The position numbers and the translations under genes were made by a program. This document shows, piece by piece, positions 42,677 to 52,700 of a stretch of 64,000 nt of DNA. Origin of the DNA: Streptomyces sp. HB132 (GTDB lineage: Bacteria; Actinomycetota; Actinomycetes; Streptomycetales; Streptomycetaceae). The notes beneath the pieces are model-generated. The model had not been told where the DNA came from. It searched no databases and saw only the letters and a list, made by a program, of their open reading frames with translations. Where the stretch lies: the NCBI RefSeq assembly GCF_016909575.1, contig NZ_JAFBGA010000003.1, positions 434,001 to 498,000 of the forward strand, written 5' to 3'. Positions within the stretch are counted from its first letter, which is position 1. Each line of letters begins with the position of its first letter.

Positions 42677-45668
42677 CCGCGGCGCCGTAGAACCGCTCCT
42701 CCACCACCGCCCGGGCCCGCCGGGTGATCCTCCGGTAGTCCTCCAGCATGTCCCCGACGTGCCCCGGCTCGTAGCCCAGGTAGCGCCCCACCGCCGTCAG
42801 CTCGCGCGGGTTCGAGGGAAACGTGTCGCCCGGCCGCCCCCGCACCAGCATCACCGCGTTGCGCACCCGCGAGGCCAGCACCCACGCCTCGTCCAGCGTC
42901 TGGGCCTCCTCCGCCGGGATCAGGTCCGCGGCGCACGCCGCTGCCAGTGCCTGCCGCGTACGGGTGGTGCGCAGCCCTGGTTCGGCCCAGCCGTGCTGCA
43001 TCTGCATCAGCTGGACCGTCCACTCGACGTCGCTCAGTCCGCCGCGCCCCAGCTTGGTGTGGAGCGTGGGGTCGGCGCCGCGCGGCATGCGTTCGGACTC
43101 CATCCGCGCCTTGAGCCGGCGGATCTCGCGGACCGCGTCGTCGCCCAGCCCCTCCACCGGGTAGCGCAGCGGGTCGACGAGCTCGACGAAGGCGCGGCCC
43201 ACCTCCGGGTCGCCCGCCATGGGCTCGGCGCGCAGGAGCGCCTGGCTCTCCCAGACCAGCGACCAGCGCCGGTAGTAGACCTCGTACGACTTCAGGGTGC
43301 GCGCGAGCGGACCGGTCCTGCCCTCCGGCCGCAGGTCGGCGTCGATGAGGAGTGGCGGGTCGGCCGTCGGCAGCTCCAGCAGCCTGCGCATCTCCGTGAC
43401 GACGGTGTTGGCGGCCCGGGCCGCCTCCTCGTCGCTGACCCCTTCCCGGGGCTGGTGGACGAACAGGACGTCCGCGTCCGATCCGTAGCCCAGCTCGTGC
43501 CCGCCGAAGCGGCCCATACCGATGACGGCGAACCGGGTCGGCAGGGTGTCACCCCAGCGCTCGCGCACGGCGGCGCGCAGGGCCCCGGAGAGCGTGGCCG
43601 CGTTCAGGTCGGTGACCGCGGACCCGACCCGGTCGGCGAGCGCCCCCGGGTCCGTCTCCGCCGGGCGGTCCTCGGTGCCGTACGAGCCGATGAGGTCCGC
43701 CGCCGTCGTACGGAACAGCTCCCGCCGCCGTACCCCGCGTGCCACCGCGACAGCGGCTTCGGCCCCGGGCGCACGGCCCACCGCGGCCAGTACCTCCTGC
43801 TCGAGGTGGTCCCGGCTGCGCGGCTTCAGCCCTTCCGGGGCGCCGAGGATGGCGACGGCCTCCGGGGCACGCATCAGCAGGTCGGGGGCGAGGCGGCCGG
43901 CCGACAGGACCCGGGCGAGGTTCTCGGCCGCGGCACCCTCGTCACGCAGGAGCCGCAGGTACCACGGGGTCTTGCCCAGGGCGTCGGACACCTGGCGGAA
44001 GCCGAGGAGGCCCGCGTCCGGGTCGGCGGAGTCCGCGAACCAGCCGAGCAGCACCGGCAGCAGCGTGCGCTGGATCGCCGCCTTGCGGGAGACACCTGAC
44101 GACAGGGCCTCCAGATGACGGAGCGCGGCCGTGGGATCGGCGTAGCCGAGGGCCTCCAGCCGGACGACGGCGGCCCTGGCGCTGAGCCTGCTCTCACCGG
44201 GTGCGAGCTGGGCGACGGCGTCCAGGAGCGGCCGGTAGAAGAGCTTCTCGTGCAGCCTGCGCACGACGGAGGCGTGCCGTCGCCACGCCCTGTTGAGGTC
44301 GGCGACGGGTTCGGTGCGCAGTCCGAGTGAGCGTCCGAGCCTGCGCAGGTCGGACTCGTCCTCGGGGACCAGGTGGGTGCGGCGCAGCCGGTAGAGCTGG
44401 ATGCGGTGCTCCATGGCGCGCAGGAAGCGGTAGGCCTCGTCCAGTTGCGCGGCGTCCGCCCTCCCGACGTATCCGCCGTCGGCAAGGGCCGTCAGGGCCT
44501 CCAGCGTGGAGCCGGAGTGCAGGGTGCTGTCGCTGCGGCCGTGGACGAGCTGGAGCAGCTGGACGGCGAATTCGACGTCCCGGAGCCCGCCCGGGCCGAG
44601 CTTGAGTTCCCGGTCGACACGGTCGACGGGGATGTTGTCGACGACGCGGCGGCGCATCTTCTGTACGTCGCCGACGAAGTTCTCCCGGTCGGCGGCCTGC
44701 CACACCAGCGGCGACACGGCCCTGACGTACTCCGCGCCCAGCTCGGGGTCCCCGGCGACCGGCCGGGCCTTGAGCAGGGCCTGGAACTCCCAGGTCTTGG
44801 CCCAGCGCTGGTAGTAGGCGAGGTGCGAGCTCAGGGTGCGGACCAGCGGCCCGTTGCGTCCCTCGGGCCGGAGGTTGGCGTCGACGGGCCAGATGGTGCC
44901 CTCGACGGTGGTGTCGGAGCAGATCCGCATCAGGTGGGCGGCGAGGCGGGTGGCGGCCTGCATGGCGCCGTTCTCCTCCGCGCCGGCGACGGGCTCGCCC
45001 ACGAAGATCACGTCGACGTCGGACACGTAGTTCAGCTCGTGCCCGCCGCATTTGCCCATCGCGATGACGGCGAGGCGGCACTGGGCGGCGTCCGACGGTG
45101 CGGCGGCGAGTGCGATGGCGAGCGCCGCACGCAGGGTGGCCGTCGCGAGGTCGGCGAGCTCGGCGGCGACCTGGGCGACGTCCGTCGTCCCGCACACGTC
45201 ACGGGCCGCGATCGAGAGCAGCGACCGGCGGTAGGCGACCCGCAGCGCGTCCGGATCCGAGGCGTCCATGAGCATGAGTTCGAACTCGCGGACCCCGGGG
45301 TGCAGGTCGGTGGCCTCGTAGGTGACCAGCACCTGCCAGTCGCGCGGATGCCGTGCCAGATGGTCGCCGAGCGCCTCGGAAGCGCCCAGGGCCCCGAGGA
45401 TCCGGTCCCGCAGGGGCTTGGCCGTGACGAGGGTGTCCAGCAGGATCTGCCGTTCCTCGGCCTCCTCGGCCTCGACGAGCCGTACGAGGCTGTGCAGGGC
45501 CAGATCGGGATCGGCGGTCGCCCCGAGGGCGTCGAAGAGGACGGGATCGGCCCGCACGGACGAGAGCTCGGGCAGGTCGAGCAGCCTCTCGGCGGCGGAC
45601 GGATCGGTGAAACCGTGCCGCAGCAGTCGGGTGAACGTACTGCTCCTGCGTCCCGGCACCGTCGTCAT
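42672..45668 (-). CDS. glnE: bifunctional glutamine synthetase adenylyltransferase/deadenylylase
   Basis: 998 residues, cytoplasmic. It adenylylates and deadenylylates glutamine synthetase I in response to nitrogen status. There are two nucleotidyltransferase domains: the N-terminal one has GKCGGHELNYVSDVDV at 205-220 (metal ligands Asp217/Asp219), the C-terminal one GMGRFGGHELGYGSDADVLF near 725. Each is followed by a helical domain with DLRPEGR-type strands (NLRPEGRNGPL and DLRPEGRTGPL). ATG 45668 has AGGAG seven bases upstream. Its usual substrate, a glnA-type GS-I, is probably outside this window. Confidence 0.97.
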   Translation of the reverse strand: MTTVPGRRSSTFTRLLRHGFTDPSAAERLLDLPELSSVRADPVLFDALGATADPDLALHSLVRLVEAEEAEERQILLDTLVTAKPLRDRILGALGASEALGDHLARHPRDWQVLVTYEATDLHPGVREFELMLMDASDPDALRVAYRRSLLSIAARDVCGTTDVAQVAAELADLATATLRAALAIALAAAPSDAAQCRLAVIAMGKCGGHELNYVSDVDVIFVGEPVAGAEENGAMQAATRLAAHLMRICSDTTVEGTIWPVDANLRPEGRNGPLVRTLSSHLAYYQRWAKTWEFQALLKARPVAGDPELGAEYVRAVSPLVWQAADRENFVGDVQKMRRRVVDNIPVDRVDRELKLGPGGLRDVEFAVQLLQLVHGRSDSTLHSGSTLEALTALADGGYVGRADAAQLDEAYRFLRAMEHRIQLYRLRRTHLVPEDESDLRRLGRSLGLRTEPVADLNRAWRRHASVVRRLHEKLFYRPLLDAVAQLAPGESRLSARAAVVRLEALGYADPTAALRHLEALSSGVSRKAAIQRTLLPVLLGWFADSADPDAGLLGFRQVSDALGKTPWYLRLLRDEGAAAENLARVLSAGRLAPDLLMRAPEAVAILGAPEGLKPRSRDHLEQEVLAAVGRAPGAEAAVAVARGVRRRELFRTTAADLIGSYGTEDRPAETDPGALADRVGSAVTDLNAATLSGALRAAVRERWGDTLPTRFAVIGMGRFGGHELGYGSDADVLFVHQPREGVSDEEAARAANTVVTEMRRLLELPTADPPLLIDADLRPEGRTGPLARTLKSYEVYYRRWSLVWESQALLRAEPMAGDPEVGRAFVELVDPLRYPVEGLGDDAVREIRRLKARMESERMPRGADPTLHTKLGRGGLSDVEWTVQLMQMQHGWAEPGLRTTRTRQALAAACAADLIPAEEAQTLDEAWVLASRVRNAVMLVRGRPGDTFPSNPRELTAVGRYLGYEPGHVGDMLEDYRRITRRARAVVEERFYGAAG

Positions 45669-45812
45669 CCGTGTTCTCCTGCCAGCCGACTCACATGTTC
45701 CGCCCTTCGAGCCTAGCCCCGCACCGATGAATCCGGAGCGCGGGCGGAGTCCGTACTTCCCGTGGACGATCGGAAGAAGGCCACGCAACGCTGCACCGCT
45801 ATCGGAGGCCCC

Positions 45813-46346
45813 ATGTCAGTCACACCGGAGAAGGACACCACCGCGCCTGAGACCGTGCTCGACCCGCACTACAGCAGCGAGGGCGCCACCGCCCGGCCCT
45901 GGGCGGAGGCGGTCGCGCTGCTGGAGGACGCCGAGCTGTACTGGCTGTCCACGGTCCGTCCGGACGGCCGCCCGCACGTCACCCCGCTGATCGGCCTCTG
46001 GTCGGACGGCGCGCTCCACTTCTGCACGGGCCCCTCGGAACGCAAGGCGCGCAATCTGGCGGCCAACCCGGAGGTCGTCCTGACCACGGGCGCCAACACG
46101 CTGCGCGAGGGTTTCGACGTGGTGGTCGAGGGCACGGCCGCCAGGGTGAAGGAGGAACAGCGGCTGATCGCGCTGGCCGAGGCCTGGGAGGCGAAGTACG
46201 GCGCCGAGTGGCACTTCGGCGTCACGGAAGGGATGTTCTCCAACGGCGCCGGAGGCCGTGCGGAGGTCTACGCGGTGCGCCCCCGCACGGCCTTCGGCTT
46301 CGCCAAGGGCGACCCGTACGGCCAGACGCGCTGGCGCTTCGGCTGA
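45813..46346 (+). CDS. pyridoxamine 5'-phosphate oxidase-fold protein
   Basis: 177-residue split-barrel flavin-binding-type protein. YWLSTVRPDGRPHVTPLIGLW and HFCTGPSERKARNL match the PPOX family's cofactor-binding strands. The cofactor (FMN, F420 or haem) cannot be told. GGAGG lies four bases before the chosen ATG. It is divergent from glnE and convergent with the methyltransferase gene. Confidence 0.88.
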   Translation: MSVTPEKDTTAPETVLDPHYSSEGATARPWAEAVALLEDAELYWLSTVRPDGRPHVTPLIGLWSDGALHFCTGPSERKARNLAANPEVVLTTGANTLREGFDVVVEGTAARVKEEQRLIALAEAWEAKYGAEWHFGVTEGMFSNGAGGRAEVYAVRPRTAFGFAKGDPYGQTRWRFG

Positions 46347-46365
46347 GCCGCGCCCGCGCCCCCGG

Positions 46366-47154
46366 CTACCGGGGCCGGGTCCCGACGACGACGGTGGCGT
46401 ACAGCTCCTCGGAGACGACGACGCGCGCGGCCAGTCCGGTGCTCCCCACCGTCTCCCGGGCGCGCGCCGCCTGCCGTTCGCTCGTCTCGACCAGCAGACT
46501 GCCGCCCGGGGCCAGCCAGTCGGTGGCCTCCGCGACGACGCGCCGCAGCACGTCGAGCCCGTCGCCGCCTCCGTCGAGCGCGACACGCGGCTCGTGGACG
46601 CGCGCCTCGGCGGGCAGCAGCTCGACGTCGTCGGTGGGTACGTACGGCACGTTGGCGAGCAGGACGTCGACCCGGCCGCGCAGTGAACGGGGCAGGGGCT
46701 CGAAGAGGTCGCCCTCGTAGACCGTCCCCAGTCCGCCCACGTTGCGCCGGGCGCAGCGTACGGCGGCGGGTTCCACATCGGCGGCGTGCAGTTCGACCTC
46801 GCGCAGCGACGAGGCGAGTGCCCTGCCGAGCGCGCCGGTGCCGCAGCAGAGGTCGACGACGACCGCCCGGTCGGGTGCGAGCGAGGCGGCCTGCCGGACG
46901 AGGAACTCCGTACGCCGCCTGGGCACGAACACTCCGGGGTCCACGAGGATCCGCAGCCCGCAGAACTCGGCCCAGCCGATCACGTGTTCGAGCGGCAGGC
47001 CGGATACGCGGCGTTCCAGCAGTGCGGCGAGTTCGGCGGGGCCGGCCGCCGCTGAGAGAAGGAGTTCGGCCTCGTCCTCGGCGAAGACACAGCCGGCGGA
47101 GCGGAGCGTGGTGACGAGCGTGGAGAAGGTGAGCTGCGAAGCGAATTCCTGCAT
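46366..47154 (-). CDS. PrmC/HemK-like methyltransferase
   Basis: 262-residue SAM-dependent methyltransferase. The N-terminal helical domain includes GLPLEHVIGWAEFCGLRILVDPGVFVPRRRTE, like the PrmC substrate-docking region. The SAM motif is VVVDLCCGTGALGRAL, and the catalytic NPPY is altered to NVPY (LLANVPYVPT). In PrmC the first Pro of NPPY stacks on the target Gln; the Val here suggests a diverged substrate rather than release factors. ATG 47154 follows AAAGG. Upstream is an unusual leader with a full-length Shine-Dalgarno. Confidence 0.85.
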   Translation of the reverse strand: MQEFASQLTFSTLVTTLRSAGCVFAEDEAELLLSAAAGPAELAALLERRVSGLPLEHVIGWAEFCGLRILVDPGVFVPRRRTEFLVRQAASLAPDRAVVVDLCCGTGALGRALASSLREVELHAADVEPAAVRCARRNVGGLGTVYEGDLFEPLPRSLRGRVDVLLANVPYVPTDDVELLPAEARVHEPRVALDGGGDGLDVLRRVVAEATDWLAPGGSLLVETSERQAARARETVGSTGLAARVVVSEELYATVVVGTRPR

Positions 47155-47180
47155 GGGGCGGAGCCTTTCGGGATGACCGA

Positions 47181-47258
47181 TGGGCGCTCCGCGATCGCTC
47201 AGGCCCGGTCGGCCACACGACGGCGGGGGGTGAGCGCCCAGCCTGCTGAAGCGGTAAT
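47181..47258 (-). promoter_or_regulatory. leader ORF and hairpin before the methyltransferase gene
   Basis: On the minus strand a full 10-base Shine-Dalgarno AAGGAGGTGA (47264-47273) is followed, after five more bases, by ATT (47256-47258). This opens a 19-codon frame, ITASAGWALTPRRRVADRA, with stop at 47199-47201. No ATG, GTG or TTG fits that ribosome site. Perfect 9-bp arms (47181-47189 and 47232-47240) can fold over most of this frame. A regulatory leader peptide started at AUU is possible (inference). Confidence 0.35.
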
Positions 47259-47381
47259 GGGTCTCACCTCCTTGGTCGGTCCCGGTCGCGGGAGCGGCCA
47301 CACTACCCGACCGGTGCCGGATACGACGGCGCCCCGCACCGGGGCCTTGGGTGGGCGCGGGGCGGCCGGGCGACGGCCGGC

Positions 47382-47777
47382 TCAGATCACGACGCGGTAG
47401 TGGGTGGTCAGCCGGCCGTCGTCATCCAGGACGTGGAAGGCGAGGCCGGGAGGCTGATCGCGGTCGGCGGCGATGTCGCCCTCCCAGGGCATCCGCAGCG
47501 TCCAGGTGATGGCGGGTCCCACGATCAGGGGGCGTCCCGCGAAGGTGGAGACGGCCGCGGTGTGGGCGTGCCCCGTGAGGACGGCGGCCACCCGCGGATG
47601 CGCGTCGAGCAACGCGGCCAGGTCACCGGGGCGTTGGAGCATGTCGGAGTCGGGCAGCGGGTGGTGGAGCGCGACGGGCGGCTGGTGGAAGGCGATCAGG
47701 GCCCGTGTGTCCTGCGGCAGTTCGCCGAGCGTCGCAGCGGTCAGGTCGGTGTGTCCGGTCACGGCCAGTGTGGTCAT
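47382..47777 (-). pseudogene. chimeric remnant: N-terminus of one gene joined to the C-terminus of a metallophosphoesterase
   Basis: 131 residues. The first 16, MTTLAVTGHTDLTAAT, look like the start of a Rossmann/SLOG-type protein. From LGELPQ the sequence is the C-terminal half of a CpdA-like phosphoesterase: LIAFHQPPVALHHPLPD, then VAAVLTGHAHTAAVS. The N-terminal metal-binding motifs of phosphoesterases (DxH and GD) are missing, so it should be inactive. It has a good AGGAGG site before its ATG. The simplest reading is an internal deletion that fused two neighbouring genes. Confidence 0.6.
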
Positions 47778-47964
47778 GTGCCGTTCCTCCTCGTCTCGGC
47801 AAACGGGGCCGCGGGCCGCTCTTCGCGCCCACGGTGTACGGAGACGGCTGCCCCGGTCGCACCCTCGCACGCTCCGCACACGTATCGGTGCCGCCCCGGC
47901 CGCGTGGGCGCGTTGTGTGCGATCGCCGCCCGCCATGGACCACTTCCACTGCCCACCCTGGGAG

Positions 47965-47978
47965 TGTACGTTCGTACA
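47965..47978. promoter_or_regulatory. TetR-like operator TGTACG-TT-CGTACA
   Basis: Perfect 14-base dyad 55 bases upstream of the MFS start. TetR repressors often bind TGTACG/CGTACA-type dyads before exporter genes. No TetR gene lies beside it; its neighbour on the other side is the chimeric remnant. Confidence 0.5.
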
Positions 47979-48032
47979 TGATCAGCCCGGGTTGCCGTCC
48001 GCCCCGCCGTGTTCTCGTGAAAGTCGTGCCTG

Positions 48033-49286
48033 ATGGACCTGGCCACCCGCCGCCGCCGAACGGCGCTCTTCCTCTTCTTCCTCATGCCCGGCTTGTCGAT
48101 CTCCTCCTGGGTGACGCGGACGCCCGACATCAGGGATCAACTGGGCGCTTCCACGGCTGAGATGGGGCTCGTCCTGTTCGGCCTGTCCGTCGGCTCCATG
48201 CTCGGCATCCTCAGTTCCGGGGCCCTGGTGGCACGGTTCGGCACGAGGCCGGTCATGGGCGTCGGCACGGTGCTGATCATCGTCAGCATGGCGGTCATGG
48301 GAAGCGGGGCCGCGCTCTCCTCCACCCCCGCCGTCACTGTCGGCCTGTTCCTCTTCGGTGCCGGGATGGGGGGCGGCGAGGTCGCGGTCAACATCGACGG
48401 CGCCGAGGTCGAGCGGATCACCGGCCGGACGGTGCTGCCCACCCTGCACGGCTTCTTCAGCCTCGGCACGGTCGTCGGTGCCGTGGTCGGCATCGTGTGC
48501 ACCGCCGTCGAGTTCCCGGTGCAGTGGCACCTGGGTGGCGTGGCCGTCATCGCGGCGGGGATGTTCGTGTACGCCTTCCGCGCCATACCCGGCTCGGTCG
48601 GCAGGACGAGGGGGCCGCGGACCGCCGACCAGGGCACGACGCCGGCCCGGGCCGCGGTGTGGAAGGACAGGCGGCTGCTGCTGATCGGCGGGATCATCCT
48701 CGCCATGGCCCTGGCGGAGGGCGCCGCCAACGACTGGCTGCCGCTGCTCATGGTCGACGGCCACGGCGTGGACCCCGCCCTGGGATCGGCCGTCTACGCG
48801 GGTTTCGCCGCCGCCATGACGCTCGGCCGCTTCGGCGGCGGCTTCTTCATCGACCGCTTCGGCCGGGCCCCCGTCGTCCGGGCCAGCGCGCTGTCCGCGG
48901 CTCTCGGGCTCACGCTCGTCATCTTCGCCGACTCCCCCGTACTCGCGGGCGCCGCGGTGCTGTTCTGGGGGCTGGGGGCCTCACTCGGCTTCCCCGTCGC
49001 GCTGTCGGCGGCCGGCGACTCGGGCCCCGACCCGGCGGCCCGCGTGAGCCTGGTGGCGATGATCGGCTACATCGCCTTCCTCGTGGGACCGCCCGGTCTC
49101 GGCTTCCTCGGCGACCACTACGGGCTGCGCTCCGCCATGATCGTCGTCCTCGCCTTCGTCGCCGTGGCGGTCTTCCTCGCACCGGCCATCGGCACCCGGC
49201 GCACCACGGAGCCGGAGGCGGACACCACGCGGGCAACCGCCTCCGATCCGGCCCTGGAAGACCCGGAGACGGCCCGGCGCGACTGA
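48033..49286 (+). CDS. MFS transporter (YbjJ-like)
   Basis: 417 residues with 12 predicted membrane segments. The start RRTALFLFFLMPGLSISSWVTRTPDI matches the YbjJ-like MFS group. VARFGTRPVMGVG is motif A, and GRFGGGFFIDRFGRAPVV lies in the second half. The C-terminal ~35 residues are acidic and disordered. The substrate is unknown. A TetR-like dyad in the upstream spacer suggests repression by a regulator encoded elsewhere. Confidence 0.88.
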   Translation: MDLATRRRRTALFLFFLMPGLSISSWVTRTPDIRDQLGASTAEMGLVLFGLSVGSMLGILSSGALVARFGTRPVMGVGTVLIIVSMAVMGSGAALSSTPAVTVGLFLFGAGMGGGEVAVNIDGAEVERITGRTVLPTLHGFFSLGTVVGAVVGIVCTAVEFPVQWHLGGVAVIAAGMFVYAFRAIPGSVGRTRGPRTADQGTTPARAAVWKDRRLLLIGGIILAMALAEGAANDWLPLLMVDGHGVDPALGSAVYAGFAAAMTLGRFGGGFFIDRFGRAPVVRASALSAALGLTLVIFADSPVLAGAAVLFWGLGASLGFPVALSAAGDSGPDPAARVSLVAMIGYIAFLVGPPGLGFLGDHYGLRSAMIVVLAFVAVAVFLAPAIGTRRTTEPEADTTRATASDPALEDPETARRD

Positions 49287-49433
49287 CACGGCTTCGGGCC
49301 GACGGTTTCCGGACGAGACGAACTCGCGCTGGGTGCATTCGGGTGTGCGACGGCGCACCGTCTGTCACACTTCTGGCCATACGTCGTACACGGGAGGGCT
49401 CGTTGAGCTCTGCTTCTTCGTCGGGGGAACTGT

Positions 49434-49739
49434 ATGGACATCGAACTGGCCGAATTGCTCGCGTCGTTGCGCTCCGAGATCAGTCAGGCGCGGCTCGATG
49501 CCGCCGGGAAGGACGTGCGGTTCCGGATCAACTCCATCGACCTGGAGCTCCAGGTCGCGGTGGAGAAGTCGGCCGAGGCCAAGGCAGGGGTGCGCTTCTG
49601 GGTGGTCTCGCTGGGCGGTGGGGGCAGCGCCAAATCGGCGCAGACGCATACGATCAAACTGAGCCTGGACGCCGAAACGGGCGACGGTGAACCCGTGTTG
49701 ACCGGTGACGACGTCTCGGACCTGCTTTCTGCGGGCTGA
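49434..49739 (+). CDS. trypsin-co-occurring domain (Trypco2) protein
   Basis: 101-residue protein with the Trypco2 pattern: an N-terminal helix (IELAELLASLRSEISQARLD) followed by strands FRINSIDLELQVAVEK, KAGVRFWVVSLGGGG and THTIKLSLDAE. This domain is found next to trypsin-like proteases in predicted bacterial conflict systems. The next gene, seven bases downstream, encodes exactly such a protease. The Gly-rich loop GGGGSA between two strands is typical. It likely binds or gates the protease (inference). Confidence 0.85.
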   Translation: MDIELAELLASLRSEISQARLDAAGKDVRFRINSIDLELQVAVEKSAEAKAGVRFWVVSLGGGGSAKSAQTHTIKLSLDAETGDGEPVLTGDDVSDLLSAG

Positions 49740-49746
49740 CCGACGG

Positions 49747-52700
49747 ATGAGGTCGTTCGACAAGGCGCGCGTGGCCGAGGTGGTCGTCCGGCACGCGGAC
49801 CGCACCGAATACGGATCCGGCTACCGGATCAGCTCCGCCCTGATCCTCACCGTGGGGCATCTCCTCGGGCTCACTGAAGACACCCCCGCCTGCACCGTTC
49901 TGCTCGGCGGCAGCGACACCCAGCATCCCGCCTCACCGGTGTGGCGAGCCACCGGGCGGGATCTCGCGCTGCTGCGGCTGAACTCCCCGACGGAGACGGG
50001 CGAGGCCACCGACGGGAACCCGACGGTCGTGCCACCGGTCGCCCTGGGTCGCCTGCCGGACGGTACGGGCAGCGTGTTGTTCACCGGGATCGGGTTTCCG
50101 GGATATGCGCAGCGCACCGGGTCGGACCTGGTACGAGGGCTCCGTCGACGGGACAGCAGGCAGGTCAGCGGGTTCGTACAACTCGGCTCCAACATGAAGT
50201 CCGGTTTCCTGGACCTGAGTTTCACCACGGCACCGCCCGCGAACAGAGGTCCTGACGGAAAGGATCCCTGGCTGGGGATCTCCGGCACGGCACTCTTCAC
50301 CCAGGACGGCGCTCTACTGATCGGAGTGCAGTCACAGCGGCTACCCGCAGCGGGCACCGGCAGTGCCGAGGCCGAACCGATAACCGCCGCGCTGGAGGAC
50401 CCGGAGTTCAGGGACCGTCTCGCACTCGACGGCATACGGCCGGAGGCGATGGCGGTCGACCTTCCCGGAAGCGACCGGAGTGGAACGCTGCCGGCGGTGA
50501 TCCCGCAACAGGAGCTCATCGAGGGGTTCGGGGACTTCAAGAAGAACCTGACGCCCGAACATCTGCCCTTCGTCTCCCCCGGCAGCAAGCACGACGCCGA
50601 CCCGCAGGAGCTGTTCAAGCGCCTGGTCACTTCCGCCGACCGGGGTGTCCTGCTGGTGGGTGCGGCGGGCACCGGCAAGACGCGCACCGGCTTGGAGGTC
50701 GGGCGGTGGGCGTTGCAGGCGGGCTGGCGGGTGCTTCACGTTCTGCCCGGCGAGAATCCGGCGCTCAATGACCAGGTTGCCGAACAGGTGCTCGCGGAGC
50801 CCAGCCCCGTGCTCGTAGTGATCGACTACCTCAACGAGGCACAGCTCGATCTCCCGGCATTGCGGCACCGCCTCATCCCCGCCGCCCACCGCAAGCACAT
50901 TCCCATGGCCCTGCTCGCCTCAGTGCGTCCCGGATGGCTGCAGAAGGCGGACCGTGCACTGCTGCACGAGTTGTTCGACGAGGTGGAGCTGCGGCAGGAC
51001 GACGACTTCCAGCGGCAGGTGATCGGCAACGCGCTGGCCAGGCTGGCGCCCAAGGCGCTCGGCCTGTACCACGAGGACCGCATGATGGCGATCTGCGGGA
51101 ACAGACCCATCGTCGCTCTGCTCGTCGCGCGCGAGATCGAGCGTCGGGTCGAAGCCGGACTTTCCGTGCCGCTCACAGCCGGGCTCCGGTCCAGCGGGGA
51201 GCTGCCCGGATGGCTGGAGCGGCGGCTCAACGAAGACGGTCTGACCGTTCCCGGCCGGACGGACACCTTCACGCCCGCTCACGCATCGTACGGCCTGGTG
51301 GCCGCGGCAGCCGCCGCAGCAGCCTGCCCACAGCCGCGCGCACAGGTGACGTCGGCCGCCCACGCCACCCTCGCTCAGGCGTCCGGCGAGGTACCGGACG
51401 CCGAGGACATCGTCGCGACGCTCGTCTCTCTCGGCTGGCTGGAGCCGGAGAACGACATGCTGTCGGTCGCTCACGACGTGGTGGCCGACCAACTCATAGA
51501 GACCGTCGTCCTGCCCGAGCGCAGCGGCACCCCGGACGGGACCCGCACCCGTGCCCTGCTGGCCGGCTGCCTCACCAGCCCGCGCACCATCGGCCGCTAC
51601 GCCGCCAACATCGGCCGTCTCGTCAACGATCTCTCGCTCGGCGACCGCGCGGATCTGGTGTCCCCCGTGCTCGACGAGTGGTTCACGGACAACGCAGCGC
51701 CCATCGGCAGGGTCATGCGTCAGGATGCGGATGTGGGCAGTTACGCCCTCGGCGCGGTCTGCTCCGGGCCCCCCTGGTACGCCGTCGCCGTCCGCTGCTG
51801 GGAAGAGATCGTCAGTCCCTGGCTCACGGAGTTCGGCGCCGGTGCCAACGCTCGCCACCTCCTCTACCGCGGCCTGCGCTATCTGCCCCCGGACGGAGCC
51901 CTGCTGCTCGTCCCGACGGCTCTCGACTGGCTCAGGACCCACATTCGCAGACGGGACACCAGTTACGTTCTCAGTTCCCTGCTCTACCGGACGGACCTGC
52001 CCCCACACGCTCTGGGACAGACCGTCAGCAGCACTCTCCGCTGGCTGGAGCGTCACGTCACCATCGCCCACGCCGACTTCGTCCTGCGCTCGTTGCTTTC
52101 CCGTGGTGACCTCAGCCCGGATGAGGTACGGCAGGCGGTCTCCTTCAGGCTCACCTGGCTGGGACGGTACGCCACGAGCGACGAGGCCGACTTCGCCCTG
52201 CGCTCACTGTTCTCCCGCGGCGACCTCAGCCCGGACGAGATGCGCCAGGCGGTCTCCTCGGCACTGACCTGGCTGGGAGATCGTGCCACCGCCGTAAGGG
52301 CCCGATTCGTCCTCGCACCGCTCCTTTCCCGTCGTGACCTCACTCCGGAAGAGACACAGCAGGCGGTTTTCTCGGGGTTGGAGTGGCTGGCACGCCACTC
52401 CACGAGCGCCGAGGCCCGCTTCGTCCTGCGCTCCGTGCTGTACCGCCGTGACCTCGGCCCGGATGAGGTAAGGCGTGCGGTCTCCTCGGCACTCACCTGG
52501 CTCGGACAGCACGACACCGCCACCGAGGCCGGCTTCGTCCTGGACCGCCTACTGTCACATGACGGCCTCGGGCCGGATGAGGTACGGCAGGTCGTCTGCT
52601 CCGCACTGACCTGGCTCGGACAGCACGCCGCCACAGCTGCGGCTCGCTACGTCCTGGCGCCGCTGCTTCCTCGAGCGGGGCTCGGCCCCGACGATGCGCG

